This document shows positions 1 through 12,060 of a stretch of DNA of 64,000 nt, one piece after another. Both the position numbers and the translations under genes were made by a program. Numbering within the stretch: position 1 is the first letter of the stretch; each line of letters starts with the position of its first letter. Source of the stretch: Chelydra serpentina (Eukaryota; Chordata; Testudines; Chelydridae); assembly GCA_037349315.1 (NCBI GenBank), contig JBAIAC010000007.1:19512501-19576500 (forward strand), read 5' to 3'. The notes under the pieces were generated by a model. That model was not told the origin of the DNA. It did no database searches and saw only the letters and a program-made list of their open reading frames with translations.

Positions 1-1987
1 GTGTACTTTCTTATTCAGAAAAGGTATCACCTTAATAAGAATTATAGGCAAAGGGGTTTCACTGTTCCATGCTGTGTGGACGAAAAGAGGGAGAAAAGAC
101 TGACTTATCAAAGGCACTGGCAGGTAAATAGTAATTTACTATGCATGCACAATGAACATTACACAGTGCCTTGACACAGGGCGATAATGAAAGACATGCT
201 ATTGTGGCATCCATCGAGGGAATTTTTTCTTCATTCTTCCTTCCCCTGTCTCTCTTGAGCAAAGAAGCAGTGATGTCTCCTGGCAGCTGCCTCCTGTTTC
301 AAGCCATTTCACATAATATAGGAAGAACCTGAAGTTTAGTGTATTAAGTAAGTGAGTTAGTTTGCTGGTTTGATGAAATATACATTGTTTGTATGTGAAC
401 TTATATTTCATATGCAGGGGACAGTATTTTTATGAAACAAGCCTTTTCCTGTCTGAAAAATTATATGCATCTGATATATAATACAAGGCAGTGAGATTAA
501 AAACAATGCATCACATAATACACTATTTTATGACTTGCATCCTTTAATTGTAGCTCTCCAGAATAAAAAAAGAGAAGTGTGCTCTAGTTTATAATACAAA
601 ATTACCATTTTCTCTTTTGACTAACAATGTTTACTGTATGGGGCTAGTGCTCTGTAGAGACTCCTCTATTTCCCCCTTTATGAAGCTGCAAAGTTAAATC
701 TTGTTTTTTGGAATTCTTCTAACAAGTTTTCCTTCAGCCAATTCTAGAATTTAACCCACAGTATGGGAGGCTGGTACTTTAATTCTTATACTGCTAGTGA
801 TGGGTAAATGTGACACTATTGCAATGTGGAAATGTTTTAATTATTTTAAAAGCATTAAGTCTCGGAATATGATGATATCTTGTAGGCAACCTCCTGCAGA
901 GAAAAAATATTAGATTTACACTTCTCGGTAAAATAGCACCTACTAAGACAATGTGGCTGTCATTGTGCAGTTGCAGTGTATGTAATAATGATGTTTGCAT
1001 GTATCTGCTGATTAATAACTTCATATGCAGACATCCCTCACTGTGATGTCAACTCATGGTATAATGTATCACAAGAATAAGAATGAGATGTGATTTAATG
1101 ATCCCAGACCATATTAGACCCAATGGTCAATCTTTATCTGGTTATACAGGGCCATTGATTTGAAATTCACTACATTAATTCTGCTCCAGAAAAGCCTTTT
1201 ATGATCAATTTTGAAAATGTAATTAACGGCAATCATTTGCCACTATTGCACGTCGAACACTTCTTTTATCCACTTCTGTATGTTTTATCACATTCACGTT
1301 TTTCCTTCATTTTCCTCCATCCTGGGTGTCCAATAAGGATTTTTGGGCACAAGCTTTATAGCTTTACAAAAGACTCACTATCAAAATATTAAAGTGTAAC
1401 AATCTGTTAGTGATTCCAATCAGATCCAGATTTTTTTTCATTTTTAAAAGTTTTCCCTCCTGGTGTGTTTATGACTGCTTTACAATAATGCCAATGTTAA
1501 TGAGATATTACTGCAGTCTACTTCACAATGGGATTTACTTTGCCAGCTAGATAGAGAGAGCACAAACTCATTAGAAGTTGTCTGCCTTTACTAGGATGCA
1601 AGGGTGGAATCTGAATATTTGACATGATCAACTAGCCCTTATAAAAATTATTCTAAGGGCCTCAAAAATGTACCCCTAATGTACAGCAATTTTTGTTCAC
1701 AAGGATCCTTTTTTGCACATTCCGTACTAGAATCTATGTACACAGGTGTTTTTCACATGCAAAATGCCCAGTTTGTATACAAATACCACTAAAACTGTTA
1801 GTACTGCAGGTTTTACAGGCTCTTTGCAAATTTGGCCTTACTGAGTTTGTAACTTTGATCATAACTAGCACCATTCCCACATCACAGAACACTTCATAGA
1901 TTTTGCTTAATACCCAGTATATCTAAAAAGAAAGCTGTGCTTTAAGCAAAAATCCCCATGGAAAGACACGTATACTCTGAAGACTAG

Positions 1988-2059
1988 GTGTGAAGTACTG
2001 GCCACATTGATGTCAATGGGAAAACTTCCATGGACTTCAATAGAGGCAGGATTTCACCT
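1988..2059. repeat. Imperfect hairpin repeat
   Basis: The arms pair around the centre: 'GTGTGAA' and 'TTGATGTCAATGG' on the left match 'CCATGGACTTCAA' and 'TTTCAC' on the right. The wording around the centre is shared in style with other hairpins in this window (26.9 kb, 38.96 kb). It looks like a fossil palindromic interspersed repeat. Its class is unknown. Confidence 0.45.
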
Positions 2060-5000
2060 AAGGTTGTATAACCTTTATTCATATTGATGAGCACATACTC
2101 ACAAAAGTAGTCCTATTGCCCTCAACAAGGACCATGTGTACAAGCACGATCAACTCCAAGTGGGCATTTACTTCCATTGTCTTAACAAACAGATTTTCAA
2201 ATAACTAGAGTCTACAGGATGGCACATAATCCAGAACGAATTTGCATAAACGTCATGGATATAAATACGGGGTCTGACAAAGGTTTTGGCCACCAAATAG
2301 TGCACTGCAGATCTAATGTAATTGTTAAGACCTGTGCTCAGTGCCCTTTGTATATCTGCCCACCTAGAAGGGGTGCACTGGGGATGAATTATGACGCAGA
2401 ATGGGCAGAAAGTAATTAACTGAAACCCTAAGCAGGGGCAGCTTAATTTGCCCCTTACACATTGGCTGGGCATCACCTCTTCTGGACAGCACAGTGAGCC
2501 AAAGCTTTGATACCTCTTTGTTCTCCTGTTCACATGGGAGAATATCAGGCACACAGATCTTTTCTCCCCTATATGGCTGGACCTGTGATATCAGAACCCC
2601 TACTGCAGCTGGGCTGGCAGTCAGAGATGTAGGTGGTGTTGATGCTTGCTTCCCAACATAGCCATGTCAGGGTCTGTCAGAATCTGACTCTAAATTCTGC
2701 AATATAAGTTGACTTGCTATGAAAACAGTTATCAGAGATTTGATTGAGAAGAAAACAGATTCTGTGTGAACAAAGTCTGAGCCTTGCTACAGCCACACTA
2801 TTATGCTACACAGAGGTAACATGTGACGAGCAACTTTAGAAAGGGAGTTTGACTATGAAATCCAAACATGTCCTGAGTCTGCAAAATGAGTCTGGGTGAA
2901 GTGAAAGTCAGGTTTAGCAAGGCATGGAGGAAAAACAGATATCATCATTGGAAAGAATGAATAATGGCCACAGCTTGATCAGGCAGCCACATCAGGCAAA
3001 GGAAGTCCAAGGAGAGTCCACTGGGGATGGACGCATGCACGGAAGGAAAAAAAACATATTTGTAATGATCAAACTCAACCAAAGCCAGAAGAAGAGTATC
3101 TCCTGGCATTGTGTTCTTTTCGTGGTCAGATATGACTTCTTAGTACCTATGAAAATGCCTCCTCCTTGCTCATATGGATAGAGCTTCCAAAGATGGAGCA
3201 AGTCTCTGACATAACACATTTCATGAACATATGGAGTAAGTTGTCAGAAATGAACATTGGAACAAAAAAGAATCAGCCAGTTCCTAATGAATAGCAAGGT
3301 AGGAGGCGGAGTACAGGTGCAAGAGATTCAGGGCCATTTTCCTGCCGCTTGAATTTTTAACAGAATGTCTTCCGAAGCTGAGAGACCGAATCAACTGTGC
3401 AACAAAAAGTTTTGTACCTAAAATTGTAGAGAAAATCCAGAGGAACAAATGGAAATGGATAGAACATAGTACCAAAAGGACAAATAACAGATGGACAAAC
3501 ATAATTCAAAAGCAAATGCCAAATACTAGAAGGAACAATAGAGTTTGGTAACATACTGGCGGAGCGGCAAAATAGTTGGATTCAGAGGACCAGCTCAAAT
3601 GTAGAAAGGCCCTAAGCAAAGGCGAGTAGTTAAGATTGCAATGAGGAATGATAGAAACTGATGCTTATTTTAAGAATGTATATAGAAGGAAATATTTTTA
3701 TTGACTATAGTGATTTTTTTAAATAATAAATGTTTCCCTAACATGGACTGTCTTTCAAGGCAGTTTAAACAGCTGTGATCTGTGCAATAAAGCTGTGTGA
3801 GGACATTCTGACTGTAAACCAAGGATTAAATTAAGATGGCCAGGTTGAATTTTAATCACGTAGCTCATCTAAATGCCAATAATGACCACACCAACAATGT
3901 GTTAATCAACTATGGTCCACTGGACCTTACCCCAGGAATAGCTCATAGGCTAAGTAGGCAGTTATTTATATGAGCCAAGATTCTGCTAAACATCCACCTC
4001 TGAGGCTCATCCTGAAATTAAAATGCTATTCATATGCATTTGCAAGAGATGTTAACTGTAAGTTGCTCTCACTCAAAAATGAATTCAGTGCTCTGATTAG
4101 CTGTGCTCCAAATGGCCAATACAGTCATAAGAGTTAAACATAGTGTTCAGTGTAATAAATTATTGGTCAACCTCATTGCTGCAAGATGAAGAATTAGCAG
4201 TGCAGAAGTGTTATAGAAGTCTGGTTTTATGGCAACACCACTGATCAAGATAGGGACCGTGTTAATGGGTTTTGTCCCTTTTGCACTCAACATTGAGATC
4301 CAATATGTTCCTGATGTGGTCAGACGCAAAAGAAATAGCCACTGCTATGTTTATTTAACCAAAGCTCTTCAGCTCACCTGGTGTTTACATTTTTAACACA
4401 TTCTGTCATAGGGCTCTCACTTAAACAAATAGCAACATGAAAAACAGGACCTCATTTTTTTCCCTTCTTGCTTTCAAATATTTCTGAATGTCATCAAGGA
4501 TGGGAACTGCACACACTAAGCAAGTAATATACAGTACCTAAGAGATCATTTTATATTTGTTTTAAAATGTGGTAGATTTCTTGCTGTCCCTGTCAACAAC
4601 TATGAGAAGGTAATTTGCTAGCTCAGTGACTCATCATTAGTTCAGTTCACATGGAGCTGACAAAGGTCAACCATGTAAAAAAAATTATTTGGTTTCAATT
4701 CTTAATTCAAGAAGATGCAATATTTCTACGTTTATTTGATTGAGTTAATGTAAATTCACCTAATTGCAGAACTATAAACTGAATAGTTATAGATGCCCCT
4801 GTCAGTCACCTTAAATTATGCTGGGAAATCATTAAATTGGTTTCATGAATGAGTCTGACCCATGTTGTCTATATACAGTATAAACACAACTTTGGACGAG
4901 TGATTCTGCAGTTACAGGTCTCATGTTTCCATTCGGATTCTGCTGGTAGGGGGTCAGAAGATGCTCTTTCTGACTAATTCAGCACAGTTTCAGGCCTCAG

Positions 5001-5492
5001 CTGTGCTGCCAGGGGTCACTGGTTTTGGTCAGGTTGCCATGGGGAAGGGATAAGGGAAAACTGGACTTTGTGCGTCCTTCCATTTCACTGCACAGCTTGC
5101 TGCTTAACACAGGGCAGTTTGACAGGAAGTGGCTGTGAGGAAGCCCACACTTGTTCCAGTTCATCTATCACAAGAAGAGTTATTCTGGAGTGAATGAATG
5201 CAACCTAAGGGATGCAGAAATTTTAAAAGAGCAAAATCTGAGCACGCATGTGGTCACAGAGGGTAAGCTTCCATGTAAAACACATCGCAGAGCAAGAGGA
5301 ACATTGCATTTGGCTGGTTTTTGTTGTGGTTTATTTTCCCCTTTCTCTTCCCCAGCTTTCACTATTCCTTCAGATAGCCAAACATGCAGAGGTAAATGTT
5401 CACCATGCAAACAATTATGCATGCAAATGTCAGGACTAGCAGTGATTATTTTGTTCCTGATTTTCCAGTACCTTGCATCTTGTGCAATCAAT

Positions 5493-5580
5493 TACACCTG
5501 TGCAAAGTGAGTGTAAAATGCTACCAGCTCAGAATGGTAGCACTTTACACCCGCTTTGCACTCCCTTTGCATAGGTGTAA
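5493..5580. repeat. Hairpin repeat (ACACCTGTGCAAAG family)
   Basis: The left arm, TACACCTG..TGCAAAG..GTGTAAA..GCTACCA, pairs with the right arm across a loop of about 8 nt. The right arm carries an extra 10-nt duplication of 'TGCAAAGGGA'. A relative lies at 24,802-24,876 (CCTGTGTAAA / TTTACACCC..TTTGCACAGG). It is a palindromic repeat of unknown class. Confidence 0.55.
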
Positions 5581-5664
5581 GTGGCCACGAAAGATGCAGA
5601 ACAGCAAAGATTGCCCTGTATATATAATTACCCACATTCTGTAATGAAAATGAGGTATATATCA

Positions 5665-7063
5665 TATATGTAAGTGGGGAAATGGTCTCGCTATTGTGGG
5701 GAACTTTCCTGGCTTCTGCACTACCCCGGTGAAATGGGCTAGCGGAAGGATCTGAGTCCTCGCTCCCATTTCCTTTACCCAGAGGCCTTTGAACCCTCAA
5801 GGATTCCCCTTCCACTCTCCTGTCTGGCAGAGTCCTTGTAACCCCAACAAAGCGGAACCCAGGATTCCTGGGGGGCTCAACCCCCAGCCTTGCTGTGGTC
5901 ACCTAGGACAGGGGCTAGGGTGTCCACACTCCGGAGTACTCTCTCTGCACTGGACACTTCCCTGACCCACTGATCATTACATACAATTTAAAGCAAATAC
6001 AATTTATTTAATCAGCAATTAATTAAAAAAAAGAATAAGGAAAAATGGGAAAGGTTAAAGGAAAACACATCACCTCACTCTGTGGCAGGGAACATCACAA
6101 ACAGTGTCTCTGGAATGTCATGGCAGTTTACAGTCTGTTCCTTGTAGGTCCCAGGCCTCCTTCTCAGGCCCTGGCTGTGCTGCAGGGATGCTGTGGGTTG
6201 GACACTTGCTCTGGTGGTAGTCACACACCTCCGGGCTTTGGGTGGTGGGACTCTTCTTCTCACCGTCAGCCACCCATCGGGAGTAAGATCCCCCACCCAG
6301 TCTGGCCTGCGAGGACCCTTGGATGGGAGTGTCTTTCTGAACTGGGGCCTTGCCCAGGGTCCCCCCTTGGCTGGCCCCAGTTGCTCACCGCATCCGGCTC
6401 CAGACTACTCCAGCTCCACTGTTCTAGCTCCGGCTCCACTCTGCCTCAGCACTGATGCTGCTGCTCTGCCTCCAGCCCTCTGGGCTGCTTCTCTGGCCCC
6501 CCAGGCTCTGTGGCTGCAGCCCTGCTCCCAGCACAGGGTCTGCTCTCCCCGGTCTGTGTCTCTGGCTTTGGGGCTGCATCTCTGCCCCCAGCACAGGGTC
6601 TGCTCTCCCCGGTCTGTGTCTCTGGCTTTGGGGCTGCATCTCTGCCCCCAGCACAGGGTCTGCTCTCCCCGGTCTGTGTCTCTGGCTTTGGGGCTGCATC
6701 TCTTCTCCTGGCACAGCATCTGCTCTCCCTGGGCTGTGCCTCTGGCTCTATGCCTGCAGCCCTGCTCCCAGCACAGGGTCTGCTCTCTCCTTGGCTCAGC
6801 CCCACTCTCTCTGTCTGACCCAGGGTGATTCCAGCTCACAGGGAGGACAGGACCTTTCTGACCCCCTGACTCTGTCATTGGCCTGTTTGCCCTGTCAATC
6901 AGGCAGACCCGGAACACTGGCCTCTCCCCATTGCCCCAGGGGACTATCAGTCTCAGGGTCCTGGGTTCCCATCGACCCTTCCCCTTCCTTTTGGTACAGG
7001 GACCTGGCCAACCAAAAACCCTCACTGAGTTTTAGTAAGGGGCCAACAGTCCCCTTACATATA
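5665..7063 (-). mobile_element. Solo LTR (ERV class I-like), minus strand, with TATA target duplication
   Basis: The element runs 5669-7059. It begins TGTAAGTGGGG and ends CCCCTTACA, giving the TG...CA ends and short inverted termini typical of an LTR. TATA is duplicated directly outside both ends (5665-5668 and 7060-7063); a 4-bp duplication is usual for class I endogenous retroviruses. Read on the minus strand, a tandem 60-bp array lies in the upstream (U3-like) part. A TATA/polyA-like AAATAAA follows near 6003-6009, then about 330 bp of U5-like sequence. No internal retroviral gene flanks it, so it is a solo LTR left by recombination. The open frames crossing it are by-products of the GC-rich repeats. 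Strand is inferred from the order of these signals. Confidence 0.72.
6481..6800. repeat. 60-bp tandem repeat inside the solo LTR, about 5 copies
   Basis: The unit contains 'TGCTCTCCCCGGTCTGTGTC' and 'GCACAGGGTC' and recurs with exact 60-base spacing. The units beginning at 6541, 6601 and 6661 are identical or nearly so, and the outer ones are diverged. Because the period is a multiple of three, all frames stay open and give repetitive pseudo-proteins on both strands. In its LTR setting the array resembles the repeated enhancer boxes of retroviral U3 regions, which is an inference. Confidence 0.85.
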
Positions 7064-7067
7064 GGTG

Positions 7068-7359
7068 TATGCATGCAGGGCCGGTGCAAGGAAGTTTTGT
7101 GCCCTAGGCGAAACTTCCTTGCACCAGCCCTGCGCCGCCTCCCCACCCCCCGCATCACCGCCCCCCTCCCCCAGCCAGCTCCCCCGCCCCCGGGAGCTCA
7201 GCCCCCCCGCCCCCGGGAGCTCAGCCCCCACGCCCGTGGGCCGCGGGAGCTGAGCTTGGAGCCGGGAGGCAGGAGGCAGCCACCCACCGCCTCCCAAATC
7301 CTGGCGCCCTAGGCGACCGCCTAGGGTCACCTAGTTATAGCACCGGCCCTGTATGCATG
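7068..7359. mobile_element. hAT-type MITE, copy 1 (CAGGGCCGGTGC ends, 8-bp TSD)
   Basis: The element spans 7076-7351 (276 bp). Its inverted ends are CAGGGCCGGTGC and GCACCGGCCCTG. A perfect 8-bp duplication, TATGCATG, lies at 7068-7075 and 7352-7359, the hallmark of the hAT superfamily. Just inside the left end is a second palindrome (GGTGCAAGGAAGTTT paired with AAACTTCCTTGCACC). The interior is very rich in G, C and CpG. It encodes nothing and is non-autonomous. A longer copy sits at 16,046-16,433, and the hAT transposase element at 60.8 kb has a similar end. Confidence 0.9.
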
Positions 7360-10300
7360 CTAGTGCATAGATAAAGAACTAGATTCTCCGATAGTATAAA
7401 TTTCTATTTACACCAGCATTTCCACACTTTTGAAAGGAGAGTCCCCTGCTCATAAAAATGGAAGCAATTGTACTTCTTACAGCCCTGCCATGTGTTGTGA
7501 AAGGAATACCTGTCTTAATGGATACATCTTCTGCACTGTTCTCCCTGCTTGCACTAGTCCTTGTTCTCCCTGCTTGCACTAGTCCTTTGCACTGTGCCCC
7601 ACACTTTGGGAAAAGCTGATTTACACCAGCAAAGGATCTAGCTTCAAGTGTTTTCTCTCTCCTTGGATCTGTCAGAGGACTATGTTCCTAGTTGTGTCTA
7701 AAAATGCCTGGATGCTATGGAGATGACAGCTTTATAAATACAGAATAAATAAATAAATACCACAAATACAAATCATCACCACTTTAGCTAGATTAGGCTT
7801 GAATTTGTGCTTCTTGTGGAATTATAGTGCTAAAGTGCTATGCTGGGCAGGGAGCCACATTTGCTGAAACTAGTCTGCCTTGACTTACGTTCCTTCATGG
7901 TCAGGAATCTCCCTTAGGTCAGGTGATTAGTTTCAACATGATTTGGGCAAACACAGCAGACAGGCCAAACCACATTTAAAATGAATTTGGAAACCATGTT
8001 GTAGTTTAGGTGTAGGACTGAGTTTTCTGAGTAGGGGCTCTCAACTGACTGAATGGCAAAAATATCATTACATTGTGCCTCTCTAGAATACTGGAGTGAT
8101 GTCAGTATGACATCTAAAGCAGTTGCCATTACAGTTATCACACTGTATCGCTCACCCCTGTATTTTCTTATTAGGAAATAACTGCAGTATCTCAGAAGCT
8201 TTGAATTGCAAACCAGTGGGAATAGAACAAACCGACTCTTGTCATTGTTCCTACATTTTACCTACAGCCCCCTGTGACTATCCCAACTGGCAGACTCAAC
8301 ACTGAGAAGCTGATAGCATTCCTTGCACGTGTGCCTTGTTCTTGAGCCTTATAGTGCTAAGACTGACAGCCACGAACTCGGTGCCATGGAGCAACGCAGG
8401 CAGTCATTCCAGGTTTACACTAGTAAAAAAGAAGAGTAGGATCTGTGCTTAAAAACTGTCTTGAATTACATTGAAACCTCTATGCCCATCTGAAAAGTGT
8501 ATGTTCCCACAGATGAACTCCCAGTGAGTTTGGAAGACTATATGGTTCATTGCCCTCCCTTGCAAACAGTTTCATCATTGGGGGGAGGAGAGGGGAGGAA
8601 AGAAGCAACTTTTAGATTGATAGGATTCTAGCAATTTAAACCCAAAGCTGGAAACTCATAACACCTGAGTAATTGGGCTGTATGGACTTGAGGGTTTGGG
8701 AAGTGAAATCTAGCCCCAACTTTGGGCCAAGGTACACTTGCAGCCACTACCATCAACCTATAGGATGATGTAGTGACAACAGCCTCCCTGTGCTTCTTTT
8801 TCATGTTGGTAAGTAATCATAGAAACTTCAGTCCATCCCCTGCCACCCACTCCTGGCCTACATGGTCTTCCATTCGTTCTCTGATGGTATTCTGCTCTAT
8901 TGGTGGGTCCCAACATGGGGCTTATATATTGCATAGAATCCTGCACAGGCCTCCTGCATCATAATAAGTTTCACTTGCAGCATTTTCCCTTACAAAGCAT
9001 GAAATTGAAAAAATGAACCTTCCCACACAGATTTGAATACATAGACAGGTATCAGTGAGAGTAAATGCATAGGGCAAAGAATTATATTTTATAACTCAAC
9101 GTGAGAAGCATAGCTTGCTTTGCACATACTTATTATGATTATTCTGTAAGAATTCATTACTGCCATCTTATTGATGAAATTAGCTATTTTTCTCGCAGTC
9201 CAAGATAACATGTAAAACTTTGTTTGTACAGCAGACAATTAAGATGGAGTTTATTTCCTAGCACTAATGTATGTTCTCCCTTAGAACCACTGCAAATTGT
9301 ATGGACCTCTAGCCTGTCATTTTCTTCTTTTTGGTTCATTGTATTTTGCAACAAAGAAAACTGTACCCAACTGTGCACAGAAAAAGAAAAATCCTTTTCC
9401 AGACAAAAGAAGCAAGGTTCTTTTGTTATAAAAAATAGCACAACTTCAAAAAAGATGTTTCCTAATAAAGATCAATCAGATATTTGACTGTTTTAGCATG
9501 GAAAGTGTTAAGCCCAGCTGAGAATGCCAGACATACCTGTATTCATTCCTTTTTGAATAAAGTGACAAATTCCCATTCTTGGTCACTGGAGCACAAAATT
9601 AGCCTTGTGCTTCAGTGAAAGGTCAACATGGGAAGAAATAAACAAGAGGTTAGAGGTTGTGACCTGTGTATGGAACAGTAGAAATGGCTGAATAAAAAAG
9701 TTAATTCTACTGTATATTGTACTTTTCATACAGTCAGGTCCCACTTGGGAATGTAGAGTATTCTTAGAATAGAATGCAGAGCATTGGAAAACTCAAGAAT
9801 GAAATGTGCTTGTATTTATTTATACAGATTTTTTTTTCATAAAGACCTAACCAGTTTTGCTTATTTTGAATATACCACAATATAAATATTTGCTTATGTG
9901 ATCTAAGGTCTGGTGATTCGAGGCGGATGTAATTGCTTTAACTCAGAAGCTCTTTTCCCTTCCTTCTCTTTCTTCATTTAGTTTGTTCAAAAGCTGGTAA
10001 AGACCAAGTGGTCACTAACAGGAGCCAGTTGCCTGAAAGAATAGTGGTCTGCGGTTGTTAAAAAGTATCTGAAAAGTGATTACAAAGAATGTGTTTATTG
10101 TTATTATTTTGTTTTACTCATTCACACCCAATGTGCTGGGAGCTGTCCACACAAACAGGAAGGCACAGTCTTTGCCCCAAAGAGTTTGTACAGTAGGAAG
10201 CACATGGAGTTATCTCTGTTCCTGCACTCAAATCAGATCAAGCCACAGCTGCAGGGCTAGGAATAGTGGCAGTGTCCACTTGCTTCTTCAGGCTTCAGAA

Positions 10301-10714
10301 GCAAAAGTGGTTCTGTTGTGTGTGGAGGAGTCAGATGGAGTCTTTATTATATGGTAGGATTTGCAGAAGTGATTTTGGTTATGATAGTTGGAGAAGGAAT
10401 GGAGACCAGGTAACATGAAATAAGTGAGTCTGCTTAAGACCACACATAGGTGAATCCACCATCACATTTTGAAAAGGGAGTTCAAGATGATTCAAAATGT
10501 GTTACAGAAAATGACTTACTTCTATATCTACATGTAGTTGACAGAAGGAGCAGCTTGGAAGAACAGCTTTGCCAGTAGTAGCTGTCTTTTAAAAGAAGCA
10601 ATATGAGCATTAGGTGTTGAACTGAAGAACATATCCCTGGACAATGCAGTATTGATTTGTACAGTACATTGCTTTATAAAAAGAAAACAGTTGAGAAAAT
10701 TGGGGAATCATTGT
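7360..10714. other. Non-coding DNA, no gene seen
   Basis: This stretch holds a 25-bp direct duplication of 'TGTTCTCCCTGCTTGCACTA' (about 7533-7584) and a short (AAAT)n run near 7742-7759. A repeat fragment at about 10,120-10,200 is listed separately. The frame at 10,076-10,357 begins with a signal-peptide-like hydrophobic run but overlaps that repeat, so I do not call it a gene. Confidence 0.5.
10120..10200 (+). repeat. Interspersed repeat fragment ('CCCCAAAGAGTTTGTACA')
   Basis: It shares ordered blocks with 55,160-55,235: 'CACAAACAG', 'TTGCCCCAAAGAG' and 'TTxxACA'. This wording is common in amniote MIR-like repeats. Its class is uncertain. Confidence 0.45.
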
Positions 10715-11215
10715 TCAGTCTGCAATGATGGGCAAGTGTTTTTCTGTCTGAGTAGTACCTAAACTGGTCAGGAATGCTTCAATGAAATATTTTTTTCATC
10801 AGCAAATGCTGGAAATTTTTGTGGGAAAGGGTCAGTTTCAATGAATTTCCTGTTCTGAAAAAAGTTTAAAATAAAAAATGTTTAAAATAGTTGAAATGGG
10901 ACATTTCAACATTTTTTAAATCAAAATTTGTTTTTTTCAGTTTGAAAACTTTTCATTTTGAAATGTATAGTAAAAATATATAGTAAAAATAGTAAAAAAA
11001 AAAAAAAAAAGTTGAAATTGTAATGAAACATTTGGAAATTAGCAATGAAACATTTTGATTGACCTGAACTGAATTACTATGTATGTATTTATTTATTTAT
11101 TTGCTTTTTCACTTTATGAAAGCTTTAGTGATTTCAACTTTTTTGTCCTGGATAGGAAAAAATATTGAAATTTTTTGTGGAACAAGAAAACTGTCTCCTG
11201 CCCATCTCTATTGTT
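10715..11215. repeat. AT-rich repeat of the 'TTTCATTTTGAAAT' family, with internal poly-A
   Basis: The stretch is dominated by short inverted motifs of the form GAAACATTT / AAATGTTTC and TTTTCATTTTGAAAT, with a run of 17 A at 10,994-11,010. Similar stretches occur at about 24,230-24,650, 41,175-41,425 and 47,380-47,770. Edges near 'CACCTAGCTCTAG' and 'GACCAACTCTA' in the sister copies suggest a DNA-transposon-derived repeat with TAGAGCTGG-like ends, but I could not define ends here. Confidence 0.4.
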
Positions 11216-12060
11216 AACCATTTTATTTCCAAATACATCTAATTAAAGGTAAACTCATCTTAAACTATAAACTGCAGTGTACATCTTTATTGAGCTGTGT
11301 GTATCTTTATATAATATCAGATCCATGTAGGTGGGCCTTAACCCAGCAAAACTGCAACTAAGCTTACTAAAACAGTGCAAACAGGCAACCTGCAAATACT
11401 CTGTCTCTGTTGCTGCTTTAGTTTTAATTTTCATGTCTTTGCTCCTGGTGTATTACCAGCGCTTCACTGATTTAGTCATGTTCTTTTATTCTGAAAGGGA
11501 TGTTTGCCTTCTGCTTGCTTTATTTTCCCTCCTAGGATTTGCTTGTGCTTTTGGCTTCATATGTTTCATATTAGTAGCAGAGTTGTATGTTATTTTGCCA
11601 ATTGGCACTTTGCATTTCAGCACATTGAGGAGCTGTGAGGCCTCACCTGGAGAATACCCACCTGGATGAGTGAGTCATAGCCCATTAACAGCTATTTTTG
11701 CCCCTTCACTAGCATACCTGAAGGGAATGGAACCTGAGAACTTCTGGTTATTCAAACAATATGAGTTAAATTCATCTCTGCTTTAACTCTACTGACAGCC
11801 ATCAAGTTACACCACAAATGCGTTTGGCCCTCAGTATTCTGGATGGAAATCTGGGTACCCTTCAAAACCTACTGAACACAGATGGTAGTATCATTAGGAA
11901 AAAGCCATCCTGCATTGGTATGGCAAGAGGGGTATTTTGTACCAGTGCTGTTATGTGCAGATCATGACAGCATATGTTGGTCCATTAATATAAATCCTAA
12001 ATATTGATTCTGAAGCCATTAGAAACCAAAGTAACCCTGGTCTGATCCCAGTATCACAAC
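11216..12060. other. Non-coding DNA with a hydrophobic open frame of doubtful meaning
   Basis: A 112-codon frame at 11,331-11,669 (+) reads as several hydrophobic segments. I recognise no family, no splice-site logic and no conserved motif, and frames of this length arise by chance in TTT-rich DNA. No other feature is seen. Confidence 0.5.

Larger units (their letters stand above)
1..5664. other. AT-rich non-coding DNA, no gene seen
   Basis: No reading frame here has domain-like composition, and no RNA gene was recognised. The only structure I can support is two hairpin-type repeats, at 1988-2059 and 5493-5580, listed separately. The rest looks like unique or very old decayed sequence. Confidence 0.6.

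Noticed and set aside
6481..6800. Regular repeats considered as a CRISPR array
   Set aside because: Units are contiguous without unique spacers, and the context is a eukaryotic LTR.
6193..7312. Several long overlapping frames on both strands, 90-285 codons
   Set aside because: They arise from the 60-bp tandem array (a multiple of three) and the adjoining GC-rich MITE; they cross the LTR border and have no domain.
11331..11669. 112-codon hydrophobic frame that could be a membrane protein
   Set aside because: T-rich codons give hydrophobic residues automatically; no family resemblance or splice logic.
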